From: an uncultured Aquimarina sp.
Lineage (GTDB): Bacteria > Bacteroidota > Bacteroidia > Flavobacteriales > Flavobacteriaceae
DNA: 64,000 bases
Assembly (NCBI GenBank): GCA_947497175.1
Contig: CANMFM010000006.1
Location: forward strand, 536,279-600,278
Direction of reading: 5' to 3'
Shown: piece by piece, positions 10,643 to 19,966 of the stretch
Layout: every line of letters begins with the position of its first letter
Numbering within the stretch: position 1 is the stretch's first letter
Notes under the pieces: model-generated
The model's input: the letters and a program-made list of their open reading frames with translations, nothing else
Told to the model about the DNA's origin: nothing
The model's database searches: none
Translations under genes and position numbers: made by a program

Positions 10643-11479
10643 TTATAAATCTCTCTTTTTAAGCAATCGATAAGAAAGAATGACAAAAATTGCAGTCCAG
10701 ATGATAACAATTAGAATTTCGTACCAATGCACCAGATAATCCTTTTGAAAATTTTCTCCAAGTTGATTTGCTGCAGATTGGATGAAATTTAGTCGGCTAA
10801 ATGGCTCTACAATAAGATTGCTCATTGCCTCTAAAGGAAAAAATTGTACAATACTATCTGCTATTTGAGTTCCTCTAAATATTTTAAATTTTAATAGGGC
10901 ATAGGTAATATTTTCTACGATCCACCATATGAATAAAAAGCCTAAGGCAAAAGCAGAACGTTTTACCAGAACACCCAAAAACATACAGAACGCAAAAAAC
11001 CCCATTAACTTGGTAAAATATGCCAGCACGTATTCTAAATCTGAAAAAACAATAGAGAGTTCATTATAATCAGAAAAACTGATCCCCAAAACAAGAGATA
11101 CCGTAAATAAAAAAAGCGTTGAAATTAAAGCGTAAACAACAACAGTTAAAAATTTAGATCCAATAAACTCTTTTTTGCTCAGGCCATCAATCAAATTTTG
11201 TTTTAGCGTTCGATGGCTATATTCATTGGCCATCATAGAAACAATTACAATTGCAAGAAAAAGTTTAGCCCATGATGCTATATATGTAGTAAAATGCCAT
11301 ATATAGGGAAAATTGAAAATCCCTTGGTCGGCAATTCTAAATCTAATTCCTGCAAAGTTGAACTCTATTGATGCAATTAGAGCTATAAAAGCAAAGAGAA
11401 TGAAGTACGTTATTGTAATTACTTTGGCAGCTTTGTTATATCTGAATTTTTGAAATTCTATATTGAGTAATCGTAGCAT
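10643..11479 (-). CDS. ABC-2 type transporter permease
   Basis: A 278-residue membrane subunit of an ABC-2 exporter. It shows about six hydrophobic helices (residues near 18-38, 60-85, 110-130, 150-170, 175-195 and 250-270), with a soluble loop after the first one and a basic C-terminus (RLLKKRDL). It begins four bases after the stop of the ATPase gene, so the two are certainly an operon and would form a dimeric exporter with it. Such flavobacterial pairs are often labelled gliding-motility GldF/GldG or bacitracin-type systems, but the GldG partner is absent, so no substrate is named. Confidence 0.85.
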   Translation of the reverse strand: MLRLLNIEFQKFRYNKAAKVITITYFILFAFIALIASIEFNFAGIRFRIADQGIFNFPYIWHFTTYIASWAKLFLAIVIVSMMANEYSHRTLKQNLIDGLSKKEFIGSKFLTVVVYALISTLFLFTVSLVLGISFSDYNELSIVFSDLEYVLAYFTKLMGFFAFCMFLGVLVKRSAFALGFLFIWWIVENITYALLKFKIFRGTQIADSIVQFFPLEAMSNLIVEPFSRLNFIQSAANQLGENFQKDYLVHWYEILIVIIWTAIFVILSYRLLKKRDL

Positions 11480-11483
11480 TGAT

Positions 11484-12383
11484 TTAGTTTAAGTTGTTGG
11501 TAAGTTGTAAGAATTGTTCTTCAAGGCTTTCTTTTCGTTTTACAAGATGAGTAAGCACGATTCCTTCTTTAAATAATTGCCTGTTCAGACTTTCTTCATC
11601 TAGTTCGTGGGCCAAAAAGGCAATAATTTTCTCTCCTTCTTCTTTAAAATTTTTAAAATCCTTATGGTTAGATAACCATTTTTTAAGGATAGAATTTTGA
11701 TTACTTTTTAATTCAAAAAAACCGTAGCTGGCATTCATTTCATCTACCGGGCCAGAATAGAGTTTTACACCTTTTCTTATGATAACTACATGACTACATA
11801 CTTTTTCTACTTCATCAAGTAGATGAGAAGCAAGAAGTATGGTGGTTCCTCTGGAAGCAATTTTTTTAATAATTTCCCTAATCTGATGTATTCCTTGCGG
11901 GTCTAAACCATTAGTGGGCTCGTCAAGAATCAAGATTTCGGGATCGTTTAACAATGCCGAAGCAATAGCAAGCCGTTGCTTCATCCCTAAAGAAAACGTT
12001 CTAAACTTACTGTCCTTACGATCCAATAACCCAACAATTTCAAGTTTTTCCTCAATCTTTGCAGAGGATACTTCTTTGATCTGACATACTAATTTTAGAT
12101 TTTGAGCAGCGGTCATGTATGGATAAAAATTAGGGCGTTCTATAATAGCACCTACTTTTTTAAGAGCTTCATGGGTAGATGTATTGCCATCAAACCATGT
12201 AAAGTTACCAGAAGTTCTATTAACTACATTTAGTACAATGCCTAATGTTGTTGATTTGCCACTTCCATTAGGACCAAGAATGCCGTATACGCTTCCTTTT
12301 TTGATAGTAAAAGAAAGGTTTTTTACAGCAGTGATTGGACCAAACTTTTTGGTTAAATTATTTAATGTAAGAATAGTTTCCAA
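11484..12383 (-). CDS. ABC transporter ATP-binding protein
   Basis: A 299-residue ATPase that drives the ABC-2 permease encoded just downstream. Motifs in order: Walker A GPNGSGKST near residue 39, Q-loop region, signature LGMKQRLAIA near residue 137, Walker B ILILDEPTNGLDP, and the switch histidine in LLASHLLDEVEKV. A C-terminal extension of about 80 residues (ending QLFKEGIVLTHLVKRKESLEEQFLQLT) is the regulatory tail typical of DrrA/NatA-like exporters. No promoter of the clear Bacteroidota type is visible upstream. Confidence 0.92.
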   Translation of the reverse strand: METILTLNNLTKKFGPITAVKNLSFTIKKGSVYGILGPNGSGKSTTLGIVLNVVNRTSGNFTWFDGNTSTHEALKKVGAIIERPNFYPYMTAAQNLKLVCQIKEVSSAKIEEKLEIVGLLDRKDSKFRTFSLGMKQRLAIASALLNDPEILILDEPTNGLDPQGIHQIREIIKKIASRGTTILLASHLLDEVEKVCSHVVIIRKGVKLYSGPVDEMNASYGFFELKSNQNSILKKWLSNHKDFKNFKEEGEKIIAFLAHELDEESLNRQLFKEGIVLTHLVKRKESLEEQFLQLTNNLN

Positions 12384-12563
12384 TTGCTTTTTTTTAGGCG
12401 GTTATATTAAACAAGACGAATAGTTCGTCTTTTTGTTACACATCTGTTAAAGTTTCATGGTGTCAAATACATTAGGGGCGACGTGTTTTAAAAAGGATAT
12501 TTTCACGTTTTTAGAATTTGGGATTTGAAATTTGTAAATTGCTTGTCTTATTAGAAGTTTGTT

Positions 12564-13631
12564 ATGGAAGAAAAGTTAATGTCGAAGAAAAAACCGACTT
12601 ACCCAATAAATGATTTACTGGATATTTACTTAAAAGAATGTAACAGAAAAATTAAGATCCCTGTATTTTATGATGATTTGTTACGTTTTTCTGGTTCAAT
12701 TGTAGTATATGATAGTAACGATGAAGATACATTATGGGTACGGGTGTATTATGAAGAGCATGAAAGACCAGAGATAGAATCCAGTCTTAAAAAAGTGTAC
12801 ACAATTCTTCATTCTGATGGAAACGAGGATGCTATAGAGTTTCTTAATATTGATGCGATCGACTATTGTACTTTTGGAAATTCGAAACCCTTTAGGATTA
12901 AAGTAAGAAATATCCTTAATGATAATTATACGTACATCTATGTTAAAAAAGCAGATGCTTCCCGTATTTATGGTTTGGAATTAGAGCATATGTTTTCTCC
13001 TAATCGAATCAACTTTTTAGTGTATAAAAATACATTGATAGAAGAGCATATAGCAGGAATACCCGGAGATGTATTTATTAAAGATTTTTTACCTGATTTA
13101 AGCGATCAGGCAAAATCACAAATAGCCAAAGAATTTGTAAAGTTCAATGAACGTTGTCAGATGCGGCTTTTAGGCGATATGAGATCCTATAATTATGTGA
13201 TTATACCTATTCATGATTTTGATCACGTAGAATATAAAATTAGGGCTATTGATTTTGATCAACAATGTTTTGAAGGAAAACTAAAGGTATATCAACCACA
13301 ATTTTTTAAAGAGAACTTTGATATGGTAGATGTAGTGATGAAAAAATTACAACCCAATTCGATTGAGCAATATAAAAAAGAGGAACGGTCGATATTGGCT
13401 AAGCGTATTTTAGCGTCGAGATCTCGATATGAGAATTTGGTAAAATGTATGTGTACAGATCGTATTTCTACTGTAGAAAATTTGAATGAGTTACGAGAGC
13501 ACCTTTATAATTTTACATTAGATTTAAATTTTAGGAGGAGTAAATCTATGGGTGAGGTGCTCAAAACAGCTCTTGATTTTGTAAGGCGTAATTATGAGAA
13601 TGTAAATATGAAGAATCTATTAGATCGATAA
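12564..13631 (+). CDS. Unrecognised protein with a divergent kinase-like fold
   Basis: A 355-residue cytosolic protein that I cannot assign to a named family. Its middle reads like a small-molecule or protein kinase: a strand with lysines (YTYIYVKKAD, Lys128/129), a helix with acids (IYGLELEHMF, Glu139/141), a hinge-like NTLIEEHIAG (158-165), then GDMRSYNYVII (Asp205, Asn210) in the place of a catalytic loop, and IRAIDFDQQ (Asp230-Phe-Asp232) in the place of the metal-binding DFG. About 95 N-terminal residues form a separate strand-rich part, and the C-terminus is a helical bundle. There is no glycine-rich loop of standard form. Start may be ATG at 12564 or 12579. It converges on the TauE gene with one base between the stops. 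Kinase activity is an inference. Confidence 0.7.
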   Translation: MEEKLMSKKKPTYPINDLLDIYLKECNRKIKIPVFYDDLLRFSGSIVVYDSNDEDTLWVRVYYEEHERPEIESSLKKVYTILHSDGNEDAIEFLNIDAIDYCTFGNSKPFRIKVRNILNDNYTYIYVKKADASRIYGLELEHMFSPNRINFLVYKNTLIEEHIAGIPGDVFIKDFLPDLSDQAKSQIAKEFVKFNERCQMRLLGDMRSYNYVIIPIHDFDHVEYKIRAIDFDQQCFEGKLKVYQPQFFKENFDMVDVVMKKLQPNSIEQYKKEERSILAKRILASRSRYENLVKCMCTDRISTVENLNELREHLYNFTLDLNFRRSKSMGEVLKTALDFVRRNYENVNMKNLLDR

Positions 13632-13632
13632 T

Positions 13633-14406
13633 TTATAAAATACCAATACCTAACAAAACAGAAAAAACAATCAATAAAATACCTACCAGTACCTGCATAG
13701 TGTTGATCGTTATCTTTTTCAGAAACTTATTTCCAAAAAATGCTCCAACAAAGGCCATGAGCGTGGCAGTAATAAGCATGGGATAGTTTAGGTTATTGCG
13801 TAATTGCCAGAGATCTTTAGCGTATATAGAAATTCTTGAAATATCTATAAAACATGCGATAGATACTCCCGTAGCGATAAAGGCTTCTTTACTTAATTGC
13901 GCTCGTATCAAAAAGGCCGTTCGCAAAGCTCCCTGATGCCCAGATAACCCACCAAAAAAACCACTTAAAGCACCACCAAGAGGTAAGTATGTTGTGCTAA
14001 TTTCTAATCTCTTCAATTTTGGGATAAGATCAAAAAATGAAAAGAAAATCAAAAGTACAGCAATACATATTTTTACTACAGTAATTTGATGCTCTTTATC
14101 TGAAATCGTATACGTAAATAAGGGTTTTATTTCTGTTAAAGTACCTAGTAGGTATGCTCCTAGAAAAGCAAACAAAATGGCAGGTAAACCAAATCGTACT
14201 ACGGTTCTTATGTTCGCTTTCTTACCAATAAGAACCAGTTTAAATACATTGTTGAGTAAGTGAACGATTGCGGTAAGTGCTATTGCAATATCTATTGGAA
14301 AGAACAATGTAAATACTGGCATTAACAAAGTACCTAAACCAAAACCAGAAAAAAAAGTTAATCCAGATCCAAGTAAAGCCACAATACCAATAAAAACAAA
14401 ATCCAT
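13633..14406 (-). CDS. Sulfite exporter TauE/SafE family permease
   Basis: A 257-residue integral membrane protein with about eight hydrophobic segments and the two-repeat layout of TauE/SafE permeases. Characteristic pieces include FSGFGLGTLLMPVF near the N-terminus, the second-repeat copy LPLGGALSGFFGGLSGHQGALRTAFL (the GGLSG-Q/H-G block) near residue 145, and the closing helix VLVGILLIVFSVLLGIGIL. Members move small organic or sulfur anions such as sulfite, sulfoacetate or taurine products across the inner membrane. There is no sulfur-metabolism gene nearby, so the substrate is open. It sits eight bases after the NdpA-like gene and is likely co-transcribed. Confidence 0.9.
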   Translation of the reverse strand: MDFVFIGIVALLGSGLTFFSGFGLGTLLMPVFTLFFPIDIAIALTAIVHLLNNVFKLVLIGKKANIRTVVRFGLPAILFAFLGAYLLGTLTEIKPLFTYTISDKEHQITVVKICIAVLLIFFSFFDLIPKLKRLEISTTYLPLGGALSGFFGGLSGHQGALRTAFLIRAQLSKEAFIATGVSIACFIDISRISIYAKDLWQLRNNLNYPMLITATLMAFVGAFFGNKFLKKITINTMQVLVGILLIVFSVLLGIGIL

Positions 14407-14414
14407 GTTTTATT

Positions 14415-15473
14415 TTATGTTTTTTGTTCTTTGTTAAAATATACCAGATAGTAATACATTTGTTTTTCTTCGTCCCAACCTTTTTCTACAAATTTTTCTG
14501 CAGACTCCGGATTTATAAAATCCATTTTAATCTGCACGTTGGTATCAAGGTTGATTACGTTCTTTATTTTTTTACGTGCAGCAGTTACTGCGTTATTCGC
14601 AATAGGAAACGAGGTGAGGTCTTCAATTTGATATTTAGGAGCTTTTTCTTCTTTGTAATGTTTAAACTCAGGGATAAGGTCTGGGTTATCAATTACTTCG
14701 TTTAAAAATGCGGTCTCTTCAAACTCGTCATTTTTTGCAAAGTGATTTACAGCACGATTCATAAACATCACTTCTTCTTTTTTATCTTCAGCCGGTAGTA
14801 CCACATCTTTTGCAAAATCCTGGCAAAATTTCATGTACTTTTTTGTGTAAAAGTTTTCATCTGCAAAAGCTTCGACACCCAGGAAGTTTTCTAACCAATA
14901 TTTAGTATCGTAACGATTAGAATCAACAGAAAGAATTTTATATCCTTCTTCTTTTTTATGATCAAAGATTAAGCATCCTTTATCGAGTTTATTTAGATTC
15001 ACTCCTTGTTGTATGAGCAGTTCCAGATTGGATTCATTTTCTTCAAACTGAAGAAAATCATGCTTTAATTCTGATTTAAAAATACCTAAAGCTGCAACTT
15101 TTTCATTGTCAATAGTGGCATTTTCCAAATAGGTTACATAAACTTCGCCACTTTTAATATGTGGATGTTGAGATTGCTCATATAATAACGAAGCAATTCG
15201 TTTAGATTTTTGGTGAACCGAAGATGGATTTTCAAAAATCTCGTTTACAATTTTATACAGTGGATTAAATTCAACATCTACTTCATTGGCAAATTGAAAA
15301 TAGTTTTCTTCTTTTTCTCTAAAAGGTTTGAAGAAATATTCTTTTAAAATGGCAGTAAGTTCATCATTAACCTGGTATGGAGATTCTGATAGAAAAATAC
15401 TTTCGCCTTTGTTCTTGTTTCCAACTTTATGAACAGAAAGTGATTCGATTTGAGTGCTATATAAGTTGATCAT
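14415..15473 (-). CDS. Nucleoid-associated protein, NdpA/YejK family
   Basis: A 352-residue soluble protein of the 37-kDa nucleoid-associated (NA37, YejK/NdpA) family, which in E. coli is found with the nucleoid. Supporting blocks are the start IESLSVHKVGNKNKGE, the FFKPF segment, the conserved SGEVYVTYLENATID and ALGIFKSE strands, and CLIFDHKKEEGYKILSVD in the middle. The C-terminus carries a second conserved part ending in YYYLVYF. Flavobacterial members are common and uncharacterised. Phage Gam-like inhibitors and defence-linked relatives exist in this fold, but nothing here suggests such a context. The downstream gene is the TauE-type permease. Confidence 0.85.
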   Translation of the reverse strand: MINLYSTQIESLSVHKVGNKNKGESIFLSESPYQVNDELTAILKEYFFKPFREKEENYFQFANEVDVEFNPLYKIVNEIFENPSSVHQKSKRIASLLYEQSQHPHIKSGEVYVTYLENATIDNEKVAALGIFKSELKHDFLQFEENESNLELLIQQGVNLNKLDKGCLIFDHKKEEGYKILSVDSNRYDTKYWLENFLGVEAFADENFYTKKYMKFCQDFAKDVVLPAEDKKEEVMFMNRAVNHFAKNDEFEETAFLNEVIDNPDLIPEFKHYKEEKAPKYQIEDLTSFPIANNAVTAARKKIKNVINLDTNVQIKMDFINPESAEKFVEKGWDEEKQMYYYLVYFNKEQKT

Positions 15474-15607
15474 ATTTTTTTTTGTTTCAAAGCTGCAAAG
15501 TAGCTAGGTTATTGCATTAAATTTAGGGACTCTTGTCGTTTTTATAAAATTAAAGCACATCTATTCTGACATTCAATTATTTGTAACAAGTAAAGTACAT
15601 CTTAGGA

Positions 15608-16123
15608 TCAGTTCCAGTGTTCATCAAATCCTAGGTCGTCGTATTCATCCAGGTCCATAAAACCATCGTCATGATCTTCATCCATCTCATCAGACTGATC
15701 TGATTTAAATTCTTTGTCCGGAGCTTGATCTGGCAATTGACCGTGAACAAACATTACATTTGGATATTCCATTCCGCTTTCATATTCTGCTATTTCTGCA
15801 AGCTCCACCAAAAATGTCCACATGCTTAAGAAATCGTATATATAAATCAATTTAGGTGAAGCCTCATGAACTACGTCAATAAGAGTGGTTTCATTCATTA
15901 ATTTAACGGGTTGGGTCCCATCACTCATATCAAATAATGAAATCTCCTCACCTTGATTCCATTGCTCATCACTTATATAGAAAGATGCCATTTCTGTACC
16001 ATCAAAACCAAAGGATTGCGTAATCACATCGTGAAATTGTTCTAATGTAGCTTCTTGTTCTATTTCAATATCTCTAAAGACATCTTCTTCAGTGTCCAGT
16101 ATAATTCTGAAACGGTAAATCAT
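15608..16123 (-). CDS. pRiA4b ORF-3-like (IS1096 TnpR-type passenger) protein
   Basis: A 171-residue protein with the N-terminal fold of plasmid pRiA4b ORF-3/IS1096 passenger proteins: IYRFRIILDTEEDVFRDIEI, then LEQFHDVITQSFGFDGTEMASFYI and the LIYIYDFLSMWTFLVEL strand. The family was named from mobile elements but is widespread as a chromosomal gene of unknown role, and here no transposase or inverted repeat is present. The last 40 residues are extremely acidic (DEMDEDHDDGFMDLDEYDD), giving a DNA-mimic-like or protein-interaction tail. It is a single gene with gaps of about 130 bases upstream and 90 downstream. Confidence 0.85.
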   Translation of the reverse strand: MIYRFRIILDTEEDVFRDIEIEQEATLEQFHDVITQSFGFDGTEMASFYISDEQWNQGEEISLFDMSDGTQPVKLMNETTLIDVVHEASPKLIYIYDFLSMWTFLVELAEIAEYESGMEYPNVMFVHGQLPDQAPDKEFKSDQSDEMDEDHDDGFMDLDEYDDLGFDEHWN

Positions 16124-16217
16124 GTATTAACGAATTTAATTTGCAAAGATATGAAGGCTTTATTAGAATTCAGAATTTAAGATTCATAATTGTTGATAGA
16201 ACTTTTTGCTCAAAAAA

Positions 16218-17264
16218 CTACGATGGTATCATAGCACTTTTCTGTTTAAAAACTTCTAAAAGAATAAAAAATTGTACTCCGAATAAAAGTGAGGCTAAAA
16301 CTAAGTGTAAGGGTTGAGACAGAAATGGAAAATCAAAATAATACATTAATATTCCGGTAAATGCTTCTAAAGCTATACATAGTAAAACCCAATGAAATTT
16401 TGTGAGTTCTAATTGCAATTTTCTATTCTGAAGATACAACCAAACATTAACTAAAACTATAACAACAGAAAAAGACCTATGAATGTAAAACATTAGGGTA
16501 GGTGGATTGAGCCATTGAGATTTGGCTGATTCTCCCAATATTTTAATTTGCTCATCAACATATTGTCGAACCTGTGTACCTAAAGTAACCTGGATCAATG
16601 TTAATACAACCGAAAATATAAGAATAGCTTTAAATGTTCTGGAGATTTTTTTTAATGATACCTGTACTTTGGTTTGATATAAAATGTAAAGTAATATCGC
16701 TAATATCACAAAAGCCATAACCATGTGAATTGTAATTCTGAAAGGTAGTAGATTTGAATCCACAACTACCTTACCCAACCAAGCTTGAAACCCCATGGCT
16801 ATAATGGTAATCAAAGCAAAAACAGGAATTTGTTTGTTTGTTTTCCAATAGCTGAATGACACGATAAACATTAGCAAGATCGGAATACCAGAAAGCACTG
16901 TAACCAATCGGTTTATATATTCAATCCAAGTATGCCAGACATTAAATTTTGCATAATCGTGCTTGGTATACGAATTCCAGTTTTCAGAATTATAGTCTTC
17001 TTTAGAAATGAAATTTTTAGGAGCAATGCGCAATTCTTCATTTATAATTACAATAGCGCCTTTTTGATATTCGCGATTTGGCTGCCATTTAATTTGTGCT
17101 TCTTCGGTGGGAGGGATATAATACCCAAAACATTTAGGCCAATCAGGGCAGCCCATACCAGACCCCGTCATTCTTACCACTGCTCCGGCAATAATGATTA
17201 AGTAAATTAATACAATCGATATGATTACTAAGGGTCTGAAATACTTTTTCATACTACTGGTCAT
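16218..17264 (-). CDS. ctaA: Heme A synthase (COX15/CtaA)
   Basis: An inner-membrane heme A synthase of 348 residues, which oxidises the methyl group of heme O to make heme A for aa3-type cytochrome oxidases. Diagnostic blocks are the first helix and loop VRMTGSGMGCPDWPKCFG near residue 30, the EYINRLVTVLSG helix with its heme-ligand His nearby (FNVWHTWIEYINR), the second His in IHMVMAF, and the second-repeat helices FYIHRSFSV and QPLHLVLA. Eight hydrophobic segments are seen. A second Met at codon 5 (base 17252) may be the true start. CtaB and oxidase genes are not in the window. Confidence 0.95.
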   Translation of the reverse strand: MTSSMKKYFRPLVIISIVLIYLIIIAGAVVRMTGSGMGCPDWPKCFGYYIPPTEEAQIKWQPNREYQKGAIVIINEELRIAPKNFISKEDYNSENWNSYTKHDYAKFNVWHTWIEYINRLVTVLSGIPILLMFIVSFSYWKTNKQIPVFALITIIAMGFQAWLGKVVVDSNLLPFRITIHMVMAFVILAILLYILYQTKVQVSLKKISRTFKAILIFSVVLTLIQVTLGTQVRQYVDEQIKILGESAKSQWLNPPTLMFYIHRSFSVVIVLVNVWLYLQNRKLQLELTKFHWVLLCIALEAFTGILMYYFDFPFLSQPLHLVLASLLFGVQFFILLEVFKQKSAMIPS

Positions 17265-17569
17265 ACAATTTTTCTAAAGCTATATTTTTATAGATTTTGT
17301 GTTAAATGGGAATGGTAAAACGCTTATTTTCACTATCAACTATTAATGTTTTGTGTATGATTAGTTGCGAGAAAGTACGCTGGTACTTTCTGTAGTTGCA
17401 ATTAATTCATTTGCGATGGTTGCTTTTAATGTTTTTTATCTTCTGAATAATTTGTTCCTAATTTTTAGTCAACTTTTCATTCTGTAAAATCGTTCAATTT
17501 CTGCTATGTTTTCAATTCCAATTTCCCAAACGAACTAAAATTCTGTTTTTATTTTAAATTTCGTTCCTG
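17265..17569. other. Non-coding stretch with one perfect inverted repeat
   Basis: About 305 bases with no credible gene. It holds GAAAGTAC at 17371-17378 and GTACTTTC at 17383-17390, eight-base arms around a four-base loop, flanked by a direct repeat TAGTTGC (17362-17368 and 17393-17399). There is no T-run directly after the arms, so it is not an obvious terminator. It could be a decayed repeat element or an operator upstream of ctaA (start about 110 bases away). Confidence 0.5.
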
Positions 17570-17824
17570 CTACACCATTTCTAAATCTTTATCTTTTTTT
17601 GATTTTTTAAATATCAGATATATGAAGTAAATTGGAAAAAGCATTGGAAGAAGGAAAGCCATGAGATTCTTTTTAGAACCTAAACTCCAAGATACAATTC
17701 CAACCGCAACAATTCCTGCTAAAAAGCCAATCAGTACGGCATTGATTACTTTTCTTTTTTTTAGTTTCTTCTTTTCAATTTTAAGCTCTTCATCAGTGAG
17801 TTTAGAAAATATTACTTTATCCAT
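17570..17824 (-). CDS. Small two-helix membrane protein
   Basis: An 84-residue protein with a charged, coiled-coil-like N-terminus (FSKLTDEELKIEKKKLKKRK), two hydrophobic segments (residues about 27-46 and 53-70) and a basic-acidic tail. Small proteins of this shape that begin with an LTDEEL-like motif recur in Flavobacteriia without known function. It lies 43 bases upstream of the stop-side of cca in the opposite sense of reading order, that is, it follows cca on the minus strand and may be co-transcribed with it. Confidence 0.65.
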   Translation of the reverse strand: MDKVIFSKLTDEELKIEKKKLKKRKVINAVLIGFLAGIVAVGIVSWSLGSKKNLMAFLLPMLFPIYFIYLIFKKSKKDKDLEMV

Positions 17825-17867
17825 TACAATTAATTTAAGAGTTCAGTTTGAGTAGTAAAGCTAACTA

Positions 17868-19295
17868 TCAACTAGTAACTATCAACCCTAACTCTTTTCC
17901 TTTTTGAAGCATAAATTGATATGCTGCTTCGTATTCGTTCGGGATTTCTCCTTCCAGAATAGCTTCTTTGATGGCTTCTTTAATGATTCCAATTTCACGA
18001 GAAGGTTTGATATTAAATGTTGTCATGATTTCTTCGCCAGTTACGGGTGGTTGAAAATTACGAACGTGATCTCGTTCTTCTACTTCAACCATTTTTTGTC
18101 GTACAATCTTAAAATTATTATGATACTTCTTGAATTTTTTAGGGTTTTTGGTCGTGATATCAGCTTCACAAAGTGTCATTAATTCATCGATATAATCTCC
18201 TGCATCAAATACCAGTCTTCTTACTGCAGAATCAGTAACTTCACTTGCAATCACGATGGGGCGTGAGCTCATTAAAACCATTTTCTGAACAAATTTCATT
18301 TTATCATTTAACGGCATTTTTAAACGTTTGAATAGTTTGAATACCATTTTTGAGCCTACAAATTCATGACCGTGGAAGGTCCATCCTACCTTTTTGCTAA
18401 ATTTTTTGGTTGGAGCCTTGCCGATATCGTGTAATAATGCAGCCCATCGCAGCCATAAATCATCGGTATTTTCTGAAATATTATCTACTACTTCTAGTGT
18501 ATGATAAAAGTTATCTTTATGGCGCTGCCCTTCGATCTCATCAATACCTTTAAGAGCGATAAGCTCTGGAAGAATATATGATAAAAGCCCAGTTTTTTCA
18601 AGTAATTTAAAACCTATAGATGGTTTTTTGCTTAATAGAATTTTATTTAGTTCATCTACAATTCTCTCTTTTGTGATGATTTTGATTCTCTCTTTATTTC
18701 TAGTGATGGCTTGTAATGATTCTTCTTCAATTTTAAATCCTAACTGTGTTGCAAATCGAATAGCACGCATCATTCGTAGCGGATCATCAGAATAGGTAAT
18801 ATCGGGATCTAAAGGTGTACGAATTATTTTAGATTTCAGATCCTCTAATCCTTCAAACGGATCTAACAAGTTTCCAAAATGCTCTGTTGCTAAGTTTAGA
18901 GCAAGGGCATTGATAGTAAAGTCTCTTCTGTTTTGATCATCTTTTAAGGTTCCATTTTCTACTACAGGATTCCGACTATCTTCAGAATAGGATTCTTTAC
19001 GAGCACCCACAAACTCTACTTCAATATCATCTGCTTTGAGCATAGCTGTACCATAGGTTTTAAAAACCTGTACTTTTGGGGTGTTGGGTAAAAGCATAGA
19101 TACTTCTTTGGCAAGTTCTATACCACTACCAACGGCAACAATATCAATGTCTTTTGTAGTTCCTCTTTGCAATATATGATCTCTAACATATCCACCAATA
19201 ACATAACTATCTAATCGAAGATTAGCCGATGCTTTTGCAATAGTTTTAAAAATGGAATGTTGTAAGGCTTCTTTATAGTTTTTAGCTTCCGACAT
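17868..19295 (-). CDS. cca: CCA tRNA nucleotidyltransferase with HD domain
   Basis: A 475-residue class II nucleotidyltransferase that adds or repairs the CCA end of tRNAs in the cytosol. The head has [22 protein letters not shown] (near 32-55), with the GG motif and the two catalytic aspartates of DID. The [12 protein letters not shown] and [17 protein letters not shown] blocks are the conserved B- and D-motifs. The second half has an HD domain ([24 protein letters not shown]), a phosphohydrolase module often fused to bacterial CCA enzymes. A poly(A) polymerase role is less likely because Bacteroidota normally carry a single CCA enzyme of this form. Confidence 0.93.
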   Translation of the reverse strand: MSEAKNYKEALQHSIFKTIAKASANLRLDSYVIGGYVRDHILQRGTTKDIDIVAVGSGIELAKEVSMLLPNTPKVQVFKTYGTAMLKADDIEVEFVGARKESYSEDSRNPVVENGTLKDDQNRRDFTINALALNLATEHFGNLLDPFEGLEDLKSKIIRTPLDPDITYSDDPLRMMRAIRFATQLGFKIEEESLQAITRNKERIKIITKERIVDELNKILLSKKPSIGFKLLEKTGLLSYILPELIALKGIDEIEGQRHKDNFYHTLEVVDNISENTDDLWLRWAALLHDIGKAPTKKFSKKVGWTFHGHEFVGSKMVFKLFKRLKMPLNDKMKFVQKMVLMSSRPIVIASEVTDSAVRRLVFDAGDYIDELMTLCEADITTKNPKKFKKYHNNFKIVRQKMVEVEERDHVRNFQPPVTGEEIMTTFNIKPSREIGIIKEAIKEAILEGEIPNEYEAAYQFMLQKGKELGLIVTS

Positions 19296-19396
19296 GTATC
19301 AATGTACTCGATAATCGAGATTTAAATGTTTCGAGGCTTTCCTCAAAATTAAAATTATTTTCCAACCGATGCCTCGCGGGCTTACCTAGTAAAATT

Positions 19397-19966
19397 TTAT
19401 TTCCTGATAATTTTTACAGTGCTATCACTTCCGATTTTGATAATTGAAGAAGGTTTTGCACCCTTATTTTGCAGAGGCAAATTTACGACATAGTCAACGC
19501 CTTCCAAAATGGCTTTAGATATTTCTTCAAAAATTTTTGGTGTAGGTTCTCCACTTATATTGGCTGATGTAGAAACTAGAGGTCTTTTAAATTTTCGTAT
19601 TAATTTTCCACAAAAGGGATCACGAGCTACACGAATACCGAGCGTATTGTCTTCTGCAATTATATTTTCTGCAATTCTTAAAGGGCGATCGTATATAATT
19701 GTTGTGGGTTTTGTTGCATATTTTAAGATATCATATGCAACTTCTGGAACTTCTTCAACATACTGTTGTAACATTTTGAAATCACTAACCAAACAGATCA
19801 TAGATTTACTTTCTTCTCTTTGTTTAAGCGCATATATTTTATCAATAGCTTCAGCATTAGTAGCGTCACAACCAATTCCCCAAACGGTATCTGTAGGGTA
19901 TAGTATAATACCTCCTCTTTTTAATACCGCAATCGTTTTTTCTATTTCTTCTTTATAATCAGTCAT
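19397..19966 (-). CDS. tsaC: Threonylcarbamoyl-AMP synthase (YrdC/TsaC-type)
   Basis: A 189-residue YrdC-domain protein that makes threonylcarbamoyl-AMP from threonine, bicarbonate and ATP, the first step of t6A37 modification of ANN-decoding tRNAs. The signature KRGGIILYPTDTVWGIGCDA near the N-terminus, KSMICLV, the TTIIYDRP strand and RRPLVSTSANISGEPTP-like block (here FKRPLVSTSANISGEP) are all present. There is no C-terminal Sua5 extension, so it is the short TsaC form. Its ATG shares one base with the stop of the upstream glycosyltransferase gene (TAATG), implying translational coupling. Confidence 0.93.
   Translation of the reverse strand: MTDYKEEIEKTIAVLKRGGIILYPTDTVWGIGCDATNAEAIDKIYALKQREESKSMICLVSDFKMLQQYVEEVPEVAYDILKYATKPTTIIYDRPLRIAENIIAEDNTLGIRVARDPFCGKLIRKFKRPLVSTSANISGEPTPKIFEEISKAILEGVDYVVNLPLQNKGAKPSSIIKIGSDSTVKIIRK

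Noticed and set aside
10643..12383. GldF-type gliding ABC complex
   Set aside because: GldG and the usual neighbours are missing; only a generic ABC-2 pair can be supported.
15608..16123. A mobile element around the IS1096-passenger-like gene
   Set aside because: No transposase gene, terminal inverted repeats or target duplication is visible.
19509..19958. 149-codon open frame antisense to tsaC
   Set aside because: It mirrors the tsaC coding strand, has no conserved motif, and tsaC itself is unmistakable.
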